Below are positions 1-6,009 of a DNA stretch of 10,609 nt, one piece after another. Both the position numbers and the translations under genes were made by a program. Origin of the DNA: UBA10107 sp964572885. GTDB taxonomy: Archaea > Nanobdellota > Nanobdellia > Woesearchaeales > UBA10107. Within the stretch, counting starts at the first letter, position 1; each line of letters opens with the position of its first letter. Under the pieces are notes generated by a model that worked only from the letters and a program-made list of their open reading frames with translations, made no database searches and was not told where the DNA came from. The stretch covers positions 1 to 10,609 of the forward strand of contig CAZNFC010000030.1 of assembly GCA_964572885.1 (NCBI GenBank), read 5' to 3'.

Positions 1-2
1 AA

Positions 3-128
3 ATAGAGAAATGGAACAATGACAGGAGAATGTAAAAAACAGTATCAGTCCCTGCAGGGTTGAGAGAAGAATTAATGGATAAATTGAATGCGATAACTCA
101 CGGTAATGTAGAAATAAAAACAGATTAA
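3..128 (+). CDS. SBDS/Sdo1 ribosome maturation protein, C-terminal end (partial, in-frame TAA)
   Basis: This is the 3' end of the archaeal SBDS gene, a ribosome-maturation factor of the large subunit. In the frame ending at TAA 126-128 the peptide reads IEKW, NNDRRM, stop, then KTVSVPAGLREEL and LNAITHGNVEIK. The PAGL and LNxxTHGxxExK stretches are typical of SBDS domain III, and the EKW upstream keeps the family spacing of about 15 residues between the W and the G of PAG. The TAA at 33-35 falls inside this conserved stretch. Other frames of the first 35 bases also hold stops (TAG 4-6, TGA 20-22), so a single simple frameshift does not restore the reading frame. Downstream lies rrp4, as in the archaeal exosome superoperon. 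I am sure of the family; whether the stop is real, recoded or a sequence error cannot be told here. Confidence 0.8.
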
Positions 129-133
129 GGTGA
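127..133 (+). promoter_or_regulatory. Shine-Dalgarno site of rrp4
   Basis: AAGGTGA overlaps the stop codon of SBDS and lies 8 nt before ATG 142. It matches the archaeal anti-SD core and decides the start: a GTG at 130 in the same frame lies inside the SD itself and is therefore unlikely to be the initiator. Confidence 0.75.
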
Positions 134-141
134 AAAATAAA

Positions 142-882
142 ATGAGTGAATTAAAAACAAAAGAAAAAACAATTGTAGTTCCCGGTGAAGTATTAGCTAC
201 AGGGATGGAGTTCCTTCCAAGCTTCGGAACATACAGGGAAAGAGATACTATAAGAGCAGGAAGATTGGGCATCGTAAACATAGACGGGAAAGTCATAAAA
301 CTTACTCCGATCTCAGGAAGATACATGCCTAAGAGAGGAGATACGATAATCGGAAAGGTTGTTGATGTAACGATGAACGGATGGAGAGTCGAAATAAATT
401 CTCCTTACACAGCGATGCTTATGCTGAGAGATGCAAGCAACGAATTCATTGAGAAAGGAGCAAACCTCACAAGAATATTCAATTTCGATGATTATATCGT
501 TTGCGACATAACAGGAGTTTCCTCGCAGAGACTTGTTGATCTTTCGACAAAAGGTCCTGGAATAAGAAAGCTAAGAGGCGGAAGGATAATCGAAGTCAAC
601 ACATTCAAAGTCCCGAGAATAATCGGAAAGAATGGAAGCATGGTATCGATGATAAAACAGGCAACAGGATGCAACATAATTGTCGGCCAGAACGGATTGG
701 TATGGATCAATTCAGAAGATCCTCAGATGGAACTTCTTGCTGTCGAAGTCATAAAAAAAGTTGAAGCGGAAGCGCATCAATCTGGACTTACTGATAAGAT
801 AAAAGATTTCCTTGAGAAAAAGACAGGAAAGAAGCTTGAAATAAGGACAGAACAGCCTCAATTTGAAGGTGAATCACGATGA
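142..882 (+). CDS. rrp4: Exosome RNA-binding cap subunit Rrp4
   Basis: Rrp4 forms a trimeric cap on the archaeal exosome and guides RNA into the Rrp41-Rrp42 ring. The 246-aa protein has the family order: an N-terminal domain (about 1-60, with the VVPGEVLATG opening), an S1 domain (about 64-135) and a KH domain (about 145-210) whose GKNG loop is at 162-165 after VPRIIG. Length is normal for the family. I start it at ATG 142, not GTG 130, because a strong SD (AAGGTGA) sits 8 nt upstream of ATG and contains the GTG. Its stop overlaps the start of rrp41 (ATGA), so the two are probably translationally coupled. The charged C-terminal tail (KKTGKKLEIRTE) extends past the KH fold. Identification is secure from domain order and position. 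Confidence 0.96.
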   Translation: MSELKTKEKTIVVPGEVLATGMEFLPSFGTYRERDTIRAGRLGIVNIDGKVIKLTPISGRYMPKRGDTIIGKVVDVTMNGWRVEINSPYTAMLMLRDASNEFIEKGANLTRIFNFDDYIVCDITGVSSQRLVDLSTKGPGIRKLRGGRIIEVNTFKVPRIIGKNGSMVSMIKQATGCNIIVGQNGLVWINSEDPQMELLAVEVIKKVEAEAHQSGLTDKIKDFLEKKTGKKLEIRTEQPQFEGESR

Positions 883-1589
883 GCTACAAGAAAAGGACAG
901 ACGGAAGAAAATTCGATGAACTAAGACCGATAGAAGCTGAAGTTGGAATAATCAAAAGAGCAGACGGTTCAGCAAGATTCAAGATAGGACAAACAGAAGC
1001 ATTGGCTGCTGTTTATGGCCCAAGGGAATTAGTCCCTAAGTTCATGCAGGATCCTCAAAAAGGAGTCTTGAGAATTCATTACAACATGATGCCATTTTCC
1101 GGTTCAGGAAACAGAGTAAAGCCTGGCGGAAACAGAAGAAGCAAGGAATTATCAATGGTAATAAGGAATGCTTTATTGCCAGTAATTAATTTGAATGAAT
1201 TCCCTAATTCAGTCGTGGACATATACATTGAATTCCCACAGACTGATGCAGGAACAAGATGCGCAGGAGTGACTTGCGCGGCAATGGCTTTGGCTGATGC
1301 AGGAATCTTGATGGCAGATCTCGTAGGAGCAGTCGCTGTAGGAAGAGTTGACGATAAAGTCCTATCAGACTTGAATTACGACGAAGAAGCATACGAATGC
1401 GAAGCAGGAGTTGCTGACTGTCCTGTCGCAATAATTCCTTCAACTGAGGAATTTACTTTGCTTCAGATGGACGGCTTAATGACAAAGAAACAGCTGATTG
1501 AAGCTCTTGAGATGGCAAAAAAAGTCTCAAAAGACATATACGAAGTGCAAAAAGGCGCTTTGAAGAAGAAATACGGTGAATCAAAATGA
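879..1589 (+). CDS. rrp41: Exosome catalytic subunit Rrp41 (RNase PH fold)
   Basis: Rrp41 is the phosphorolytic 3'-5' exoribonuclease subunit of the archaeal exosome; with Rrp42 it builds the hexameric ring, degrading RNA with phosphate or adding A-rich tails. The 236-aa product is full length. It opens with the RTDGRKFDELRP signature and has the RNase PH core with the TDAGTRCAG phosphate-binding segment (about 122-130) and the ADCPVA segment with D180, the likely catalytic aspartate by family pattern. An SD, AAGGTGA at 866-872, precedes ATG 879 by 6 nt. The gene overlaps rrp4 and rrp42 by ATGA on both sides, consistent with equal production of ring subunits. Nothing appears truncated. Confidence 0.97.
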   Translation: MSYKKRTDGRKFDELRPIEAEVGIIKRADGSARFKIGQTEALAAVYGPRELVPKFMQDPQKGVLRIHYNMMPFSGSGNRVKPGGNRRSKELSMVIRNALLPVINLNEFPNSVVDIYIEFPQTDAGTRCAGVTCAAMALADAGILMADLVGAVAVGRVDDKVLSDLNYDEEAYECEAGVADCPVAIIPSTEEFTLLQMDGLMTKKQLIEALEMAKKVSKDIYEVQKGALKKKYGESK

Positions 1590-2353
1590 TTTTAGAAAAG
1601 AAAAAAATAATTGACATGCTTGCAAAAGGCATAAGATTAGATGGAAGAAAGCCTGATGAATACAGGAAGGCGAAAGTTGAATACGGAATCACTAAGTCGG
1701 CAGAAGGTTCTGCAAGAGTGACTTTAGGAGAAACTATCGTCCTTGCCGGAGTCAAGATGGAAATTTCAAAACCATATCCTGACACACCTGACCAGGGAGG
1801 ATTGATGGTCGGAGCAGAATTACTGCCTTTATCATCTCCTGATTTTGAATCTGGGCCTCCAAGCGAATGGGCGATTGAAGTCGCAAGAGTGGTTGACAGA
1901 GGAATAAGAGAAAGCCATTCAATTGACGTCAAGAAGCTTGTGATCAAGAAAGGAGAACTTGCATGGACAGTTGTAATCGACATCTGTACAATAAATGACG
2001 CAGGAAATATACTTGATGCATCTTCATTGGCTGTGCTTGCAGCGATAAAAGACGCTAAGTTCCCTGAACATAAGGAAGGCGTTGTTGATTATAAGAAATT
2101 GACAAAAGATAAGCTGCCTGTGAAGGAACTTCCTATTGCAATAACAGTCTACAAGATCGGAAAGGAATTATTTGTAGATCCTTCTGATGAAGAGGAAAAA
2201 CATTATGACGCAAGACTTACTGTCACAACGATAGAAGGAGATGTCATATGCTCTTTGCAGAAAGGAGGAGAGGAACCTTTGTCTCTGGAAGAGATAGATA
2301 AGATGGTCGATATCGCATCAAAACATGCAAAAGTTTTGAGGAAGGCATTATAA
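1586..2353 (+). CDS. rrp42: Exosome ring subunit Rrp42 (RNase PH fold, non-catalytic)
   Basis: Rrp42 is the inactive RNase PH-fold partner of Rrp41 and contributes to the active-site interface and RNA path. The 255-aa protein shows the expected features: an N-terminal helix, the GIRLDGRKPDEYR segment (16-27), the INDAGNILDASSLA segment (136-149) in place of the Rrp41 phosphate-binding loop, and LPVKELPIAITVYKIG (177-192). These sequences separate it from Rrp41. Its start overlaps the rrp41 stop (ATGA), with GGTGA at 1575-1579 as SD. Its stop is followed one base later by the ATG of rpoK. In many archaea rrp42 is followed by rpl37ae and rpoP; here it is not. Confidence 0.96.
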   Translation: MILEKKKIIDMLAKGIRLDGRKPDEYRKAKVEYGITKSAEGSARVTLGETIVLAGVKMEISKPYPDTPDQGGLMVGAELLPLSSPDFESGPPSEWAIEVARVVDRGIRESHSIDVKKLVIKKGELAWTVVIDICTINDAGNILDASSLAVLAAIKDAKFPEHKEGVVDYKKLTKDKLPVKELPIAITVYKIGKELFVDPSDEEEKHYDARLTVTTIEGDVICSLQKGGEEPLSLEEIDKMVDIASKHAKVLRKAL

Positions 2354-2354
2354 A

Positions 2355-2555
2355 ATGGAAAACTACACAAAATATGAAAAGGCAAGGATAATAGGTGCTC
2401 GTGCATTGCAGATTGCTATGGGAGCTCCATTTTTGCTGAAATTGAGCAAAGAAGATCTTGAGAAGCTGAAGTATAACACTTTAGAGATTGCAAAGCTTGA
2501 GTTCTCCAAGAATGTCTTGCCGATAACGATAAAAAGGGTCACTCCAAAGGCCTAA
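2355..2555 (+). CDS. rpoK: DNA-directed RNA polymerase subunit K (Rpb6/omega homologue)
   Basis: RpoK is the archaeal counterpart of eukaryotic Rpb6 and bacterial omega and helps assemble RNA polymerase around the largest subunit. The 66-aa protein carries the family hallmark YEKARIIGARALQIAMGAP (residues 7-25), then a short acidic linker, a segment ending LEFSKNVLPITIKR, and a basic tail; length is typical. It begins one base after the rrp42 stop. No close SD is visible (only GAGGAAGG at 2338-2345, more than 8 nt away), so it may rely on coupling. It is the last gene of the exosome operon, followed by a T-rich tract. Finding rpoK here rather than with rpsI/rpoN-type neighbours is an unusual arrangement in my knowledge of archaeal gene order. 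Confidence 0.93.
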   Translation: MENYTKYEKARIIGARALQIAMGAPFLLKLSKEDLEKLKYNTLEIAKLEFSKNVLPITIKRVTPKA

Positions 2556-2567
2556 TTTTATTTTTTT
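2556..2567 (+). terminator. T-rich tract after rpoK, probable archaeal terminator
   Basis: Directly after the rpoK stop the + strand reads four T, one A, then seven T. Archaeal RNA polymerase terminates at such oligo-T runs without needing a hairpin, and none is visible. DUF357 starts 4 nt later with no TATA box in place, so some read-through must feed it or termination is partial. Confidence 0.5.
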
Positions 2568-2571
2568 AATT

Positions 2572-2856
2572 ATGAATACAATAACTCCAGAGAAATTAGA
2601 GAAATACTTCTCTGTAACTAAAAAAGCTATTGACATGGTCAAAGATAAAGGACTTGACTCTTTAAGAAGAAAAGAAGCTGAAGATTTTCTTGATATGGCC
2701 TCTCGGTATTATTCTGATGCTTTGCATTTCAAGAAAAAAGATGATTTTGTAAATGCTTTTGCGTGCTTGAATTATGCCCACGGTTGGCTGGATGCAGGTG
2801 CAAGAATAAAATTATTCAAAGTGAATGATTCTAAGTTATTTACTGTCGATGATTAG
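2572..2856 (+). CDS. DUF357 family protein
   Basis: This 94-aa protein matches the archaeal DUF357 family (function unknown). It has two helical segments. The second holds the family motif: YYSDALHFKKKDDF (47-60) followed by AFACLNYAHGWLDAGARIKLF (62-82), a pattern seen across Euryarchaeota and DPANN. No transmembrane or signal segment is present, so it should be cytosolic. It starts 16 nt after the rpoK stop with only a T-rich spacer between, no SD, and no TATA box at the distance used by the other leaderless genes here, so it is probably read through from the exosome operon. The PIN gene downstream has its own promoter-like box, which argues against a fixed two-gene module with it. Confidence 0.85.
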   Translation: MNTITPEKLEKYFSVTKKAIDMVKDKGLDSLRRKEAEDFLDMASRYYSDALHFKKKDDFVNAFACLNYAHGWLDAGARIKLFKVNDSKLFTVDD

Positions 2857-2861
2857 ATAGA

Positions 2862-2869
2862 TTTATCAA
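2862..2869 (+). promoter_or_regulatory. TATA-like box for the PIN-domain gene
   Basis: TTTATCAA ends exactly 22 nt before ATG 2892, the same offset as the stronger TTTATAAA boxes of two other genes in this window. There is no SD before the start, which fits a leaderless mRNA. The match to consensus is imperfect. Confidence 0.45.
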
Positions 2870-2891
2870 GAACTCATACATAATAACTGCA

Positions 2892-3311
2892 ATGAAACTG
2901 ATAGACACTTGTTCAATAATAAATCTGTTTGAGAATAATGATGAAAAACAGTTATTAGATGAAAATATAGCTGTATGTTCTTTCAATAAAGAGGAATTGA
3001 CAAATATATCACACAGGCATTCTGTAAATGAACATCTGAGACACAGGATAAGAAAGTTCTTTGAGAAAAATGATGTCAAGATAATAGATGTCCCTGTATC
3101 TCCCGGAAACAGGATTGAAGAAAAAGTTTATGTCGATTCGATAAGTACAGAACTTTTAAAAGTAATTCCTGATCCAAGCGATGCTGTTTTAGCTGCATGT
3201 GCAATGAGTAATAAAGCCGATATTGTTACAAAAGACAGGCATCATCTTTATACTGCTAAATTAGAGAACTTGTTCAATAAGAATAATATTAAAGTAAGCA
3301 AAAAACTATAG
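2892..3311 (+). CDS. PIN-domain ribonuclease-like protein
   Basis: The 139-aa product is a single PIN domain, a metal-dependent RNase fold found in VapC toxins and in RNA-processing factors. The acidic residues are in the expected order: D5 in KLIDTCSIINLF, E34/E35 in NKEEL, D97 in DPSDAVLAA, and D115 in VTKDRHHL, with the T-x-D pattern that closes the active site. This suggests an intact nuclease. No antitoxin-like gene (AbrB, RHH, PHD) lies beside it: upstream is DUF357, downstream a large nucleotidyltransferase with its own promoter. It could be a solitary VapC-like toxin or a housekeeping RNA-processing PIN protein; sequence alone does not choose. No signal or membrane segment is seen. 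Confidence 0.85.
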   Translation: MKLIDTCSIINLFENNDEKQLLDENIAVCSFNKEELTNISHRHSVNEHLRHRIRKFFEKNDVKIIDVPVSPGNRIEEKVYVDSISTELLKVIPDPSDAVLAACAMSNKADIVTKDRHHLYTAKLENLFNKNNIKVSKKL

Positions 3312-3325
3312 GAAACCTTTATAAA
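3311..3325 (+). promoter_or_regulatory. BRE/TATA promoter of the nucleotidyltransferase gene
   Basis: GGAAACC (BRE-like) is followed directly by TTTATAAA at 3318-3325, ending 22 nt before ATG 3348. The expected transcription start falls on or next to the initiator A and no SD is present, so the mRNA should be leaderless. An ATG at 3344 is out of frame. Confidence 0.75.
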
Positions 3326-3347
3326 TGCCTTTTAAAATCAAGTATGT

Positions 3348-5216
3348 ATGGCGAAGAAGAAAGAAGCTTCTAAAAAAGAGGAAGAAAAAGACATTCTTGC
3401 AGCTGAATTAGAAAAGCTTCCTAAAGACGTAAGAGATAAACTTAAAGAGATACAAGGAAAAATAGAAAAATTCCAAAAGAAGATCCTTGCTAAATTTGAT
3501 AAATATATTTTAGGTATCGCTGTCCTTCCTCCGAAAAATATTGAGATTGAAAAGAAGAAAGCTGATGAAGCAGGAAAACCTCTGACGAAAGATGAGGAAG
3601 AGAAACTAAAGGAACAGATAAATGTATTCGTCCTTATAGATGATTCTGATTCAAAGAAAATGTCTAAAGATGAACTGCACAATAAGATAAGCAAGATAAT
3701 AACAGAAAATGCGAAAGAAGTTGACAAGAATCTCACTCCTGAAATATGGCTTTTATCCGACATAAAAGTGAACTGCGAGGATGCAAAATACGATGTCCTT
3801 GAGTTGATTGCCACTTCCCAACCGGTGTACGACCCAAGAGATGTAGTAAGTGCATTCAAGATATCCGAAGTCCATAAAAGGATGGTACTGAGTAAATTCG
3901 AAAAATATATCGTAAGCTATTCCGCTGCAGGATCATTATTCAGAGGAGAGAAATCAAATGATATTGATGTATATATCGTAATTGACGACACAGACGTAAA
4001 AAGAATGTCAAGGATAGAATTAAAGGATAAATTAAGATCAATAATATATGGAATGGGACACGAAGCATCCCAGATAACAGGAGTGCAGAAACAATTCCAT
4101 ATACAGACTTATATTTTAACAGATTTCTGGGAGGGATTGAAAGAAGCAAATCCAGTTTATTATACTTTGTTAAGAGATGGAGTTCCTTTGTTCGACAGAG
4201 GATTATTCATGCCTTGGAAGCAATTATTGCAGATGGGACGCGTTAAGCCTTCAAAAGAAGCTATTGATCTTTTCATGAGCTCAGGAGAGCAGACTGTATT
4301 CAGAGTCAAGGAAAGATTGAAAGATGTCGTAAGCATTGATCTTTATTATGCGACATTGAATCCTTCTCAGGCAGCATTGATGTTGTATGGAATCCCTCCT
4401 CCTACTCCAAAAGAGACCATCCAGTTCATGGATGAGATATTCGTGAAGAAAGAGAAATTGCTTGAAAGCAAATATGTCGATATGCTTGCAAGAATAAGAA
4501 AATACTTCAAGGACATCGAGCACGGAAAAATAAAAGAGATCACCGGAAAAGAACTTGACGGACTGCTTAAGGATACCGATGAATATCTGAAAAGAATACA
4601 GAAATTATTCATTGAGATTGAAACAAAGAAACTGAAGGAAAGCATCTCAGACACAAGAGACAGCATAGTAACTTTGGTAAGGGATGCTTTGGTATTAGAA
4701 GGAGTTTCCAATGTTTCAGATGAGCAGCTTGTCGATTCATTCAAGTCTAAGCTTGTAAATACCGGAAAGATACCTCAGAAATTGACGAGAAAACTGAAAG
4801 ATCTTCTTGACAAGACTAAGAACGTCATGAAATTATCAAAAGTCGATATAGAAGATATAAACACGAACGGAAGAGAATTCATAAGATTCATGATTGAGCA
4901 CATCCAGAGAAGAAGAGCTCACGAATTAGAAAGAGCAAAGATAAGAGTAAAATACGGAGACAAATACGGGGAGATAATATTACTGGATGATGTGGCATTC
5001 ATAACATATGATTTGGATGCAAAAGACAAAGAGATCGAGAAAGCATTAATAAATAAGGACGGCAGTCTTGGAGAGACAAAGAAATCTAGCATCGAAGAAC
5101 TTGAACAATCCATTGCAAAAGCAAAAATCCCTAAAAGAGCATTCGTCAAAGAACAGATATTTGACAACATCAAGGATCTGTTCGGAAAGGATGTAGAGAT
5201 TCTTGTCAATTACTGA
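3348..5216 (+). CDS. Tandem nucleotidyltransferase-domain protein (degenerate plus intact copy)
   Basis: A 622-aa cytosolic protein I recognise only by fold. Residues 1-45 are Lys/Glu-rich and probably coiled. Residues 182-285 form a pol beta-type nucleotidyltransferase domain: G195-S196 in AAGSLFRGEK, then D205 and D207 in NDIDVYIVIDD, the canonical GS...DxD metal site. The expected third acidic residue is not obvious (Q253 lies in the likely strand). Residues 48-165 align with it as a second copy (AKFDKYI/SKFEKYI, INVFVLIDDSD/IDVYIVIDDTD, PVYD/PLFD) but lack the GS motif and have N92 in place of the first Asp. Residues 290-530 are mainly helical and could be HEPN-like, which would fit a nucleotidyltransferase partner, but I see no decisive motif. 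The last 90 residues are mixed alpha/beta. Substrate is unknown. It is monocistronic with its own BRE/TATA promoter. Confidence 0.8.
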   Translation: MAKKKEASKKEEEKDILAAELEKLPKDVRDKLKEIQGKIEKFQKKILAKFDKYILGIAVLPPKNIEIEKKKADEAGKPLTKDEEEKLKEQINVFVLIDDSDSKKMSKDELHNKISKIITENAKEVDKNLTPEIWLLSDIKVNCEDAKYDVLELIATSQPVYDPRDVVSAFKISEVHKRMVLSKFEKYIVSYSAAGSLFRGEKSNDIDVYIVIDDTDVKRMSRIELKDKLRSIIYGMGHEASQITGVQKQFHIQTYILTDFWEGLKEANPVYYTLLRDGVPLFDRGLFMPWKQLLQMGRVKPSKEAIDLFMSSGEQTVFRVKERLKDVVSIDLYYATLNPSQAALMLYGIPPPTPKETIQFMDEIFVKKEKLLESKYVDMLARIRKYFKDIEHGKIKEITGKELDGLLKDTDEYLKRIQKLFIEIETKKLKESISDTRDSIVTLVRDALVLEGVSNVSDEQLVDSFKSKLVNTGKIPQKLTRKLKDLLDKTKNVMKLSKVDIEDINTNGREFIRFMIEHIQRRRAHELERAKIRVKYGDKYGEIILLDDVAFITYDLDAKDKEIEKALINKDGSLGETKKSSIEELEQSIAKAKIPKRAFVKEQIFDNIKDLFGKDVEILVNY

Positions 5217-5244
5217 TTCTCTACTAAATAATATATACATTAAG

Positions 5245-5254
5245 TTTATATAAA
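5245..5254 (+). promoter_or_regulatory. TATA box of the CBS protein gene
   Basis: TTTATATAAA lies 29 nt before ATG 5284. Using the geometry of the other promoters the transcript would start near 5277, leaving a very short leader. AAGGGG at 5274-5279 could serve as an SD only if transcription starts slightly earlier. Confidence 0.6.
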
Positions 5255-5283
5255 TTGAAAACAGTATAATTCTAAGGGGTTTA

Positions 5284-5814
5284 ATGAAAACAGGATATAA
5301 AGTATGCGACGCAATGACAAAGAAGCCTGTCGTAGTATCCCTTAATTCTACTATTGAAGAGTGCGCAAAAGTCATGGATGAAGAGAATGTCGGAAGTCTA
5401 TTAGTGAAGAAAGATAAAGAGCTGAGCGGAATAATCACGGATCAGGATGTCGTAAGAAAGATAATTGCCAAAGGCATAGATCCTAAGATGGCAAAGGTAC
5501 ATGAGCACATGTCAACAAAACTCACTACAGTCTCTCCTGAAGAAGACATATTTGACGCTCTGAAATTAATGACCGAGACAAATGTAAAACAGCTTCCAGT
5601 CTTAGACGGAAAGAATATGGTCGGATTGCTGACACAAAAAGACATCCTTAAGATCGAGCCTGAATTATTTGACCTTCTTGCAGATAAGCTTGAAATAAAA
5701 GAGGAAGAGCATAAACCTACATCAAACGAAGGCATCTGCGGAAGTTGTGGAAATTATTCTAAAAAACTTGTATCAAGGAATGACATCCTGATGTGCAGGG
5801 AATGCGCCAAGTAG
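5284..5814 (+). CDS. CBS-pair protein with C-terminal zinc knuckle
   Basis: A 176-aa protein with two CBS motifs (about 3-64 and 72-126), which together form a Bateman module that usually binds adenine nucleotides or S-adenosyl compounds. Clear signatures are VCDAMTKKPVVVS, VGSLLVKKD...GIITDQDVVRK, and VKQLPVLDGKNMVGLLTQKDIL. A flexible acidic linker (about 136-150) leads to a four-cysteine zinc ribbon, C152-x2-C155 and C171-x2-C174 (ICGSCGNY...LMCRECAK). CBS proteins with a terminal zinc ribbon are common in archaea and are thought to sense ligands and bind partners or nucleic acid, but the partner here is unknown. It stands alone with its own promoter, and an unexplained structured element begins 12 nt after its stop. 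Confidence 0.9.
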   Translation: MKTGYKVCDAMTKKPVVVSLNSTIEECAKVMDEENVGSLLVKKDKELSGIITDQDVVRKIIAKGIDPKMAKVHEHMSTKLTTVSPEEDIFDALKLMTETNVKQLPVLDGKNMVGLLTQKDILKIEPELFDLLADKLEIKEEEHKPTSNEGICGSCGNYSKKLVSRNDILMCRECAK

Positions 5815-5825
5815 GGTTTAGTGAA

Positions 5826-5946
5826 AAATAACACTGCCGTCTATGGCGAGGCTTCTATTCATAGAGAATAAGACTCTGTTCGAGGTTCCAGAGAGGACAG
5901 AGCAAGATAGTTCAGCATAACAAGCCGAGCTGACGCAGTGTTATTT
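5826..5946. ncRNA. Candidate structured RNA (12-bp closing stem, cloverleaf-like)
   Basis: No ORF covers this stretch. The ends pair perfectly over 12 bp (5826-5837 with 5935-5946). Inside, three hairpins can form: 5840-5845/5860-5865 (6 bp), 5874-5881/5895-5902 (8 bp, one G-U) and 5910-5916/5929-5934 (6 bp with one bulged T). The first and third loops hold complementary GGCTT (5850-5854) and AAGCC (5922-5926), giving a possible loop-loop contact. A competing rod-like fold instead uses GGCTT/AAGCC as a stem flanked by tandem G-A pairs. Strand is open: on + there is no nearby promoter, so it would be the 3' UTR of the CBS gene; on - the palindromic TATA near 5980 could start it near 5956. T-rich DNA lies on both sides. 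I tried 5S, SRP, RNase P, H/ACA and C/D signatures and none fits. A MITE-like inverted repeat is the main alternative. Confidence 0.45.
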
Positions 5947-5979
5947 CCTTATTTTCTGCGGCGTCTAAGTAGGGTAATA

Positions 5980-5987
5980 TTTATAAA
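5980..5987 (+). promoter_or_regulatory. TATA box of the first paralogous hypothetical gene
   Basis: TTTATAAA ends exactly 22 nt before ATG 6010, with no SD upstream of the start, so a leaderless mRNA is expected. The motif is nearly palindromic and could also drive - strand transcription into the structured element at 5826-5946. Confidence 0.7.
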
Positions 5988-6009
5988 GCCAAATCCGAAT
6001 TCTTAACCT

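Noticed and set aside
130..141. GTG start giving rrp4 four more residues
   Set aside because: The GTG is inside the SD AAGGTGA that is properly spaced from ATG 142.
1453..1983. 176-codon open frame on the - strand inside rrp41/rrp42
   Set aside because: It lies antisense to two secure exosome genes, is Ser/Leu/Ile-rich as expected of a shadow frame, and has no promoter.
2572..3311. DUF357 plus PIN gene as a toxin-antitoxin pair
   Set aside because: DUF357 is not an antitoxin family and the PIN gene has its own promoter-like box.
3344..3346. Upstream ATG before the nucleotidyltransferase gene
   Set aside because: Out of frame with the protein and one base from the real ATG; the reading frame and 22-nt TATA spacing support 3348.
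3338..3859. 173-codon - strand frame opposite the nucleotidyltransferase start
   Set aside because: Its Ser/Phe-rich composition mirrors the Lys/Glu-rich coding strand and it would cover a clear + strand promoter; shadow frame.
5826..5946. 5S rRNA (length about 121 nt with a long terminal helix)
   Set aside because: The conserved loop C sequence and the three-way junction of 5S rRNA are absent; length alone is a coincidence.
5826..5946. H/ACA or C/D box guide RNA
   Set aside because: No ACA after the closing stem on either strand and no C box (RTGATGA) at the 5' side; an isolated CTGA at 5930-5933 is not enough.
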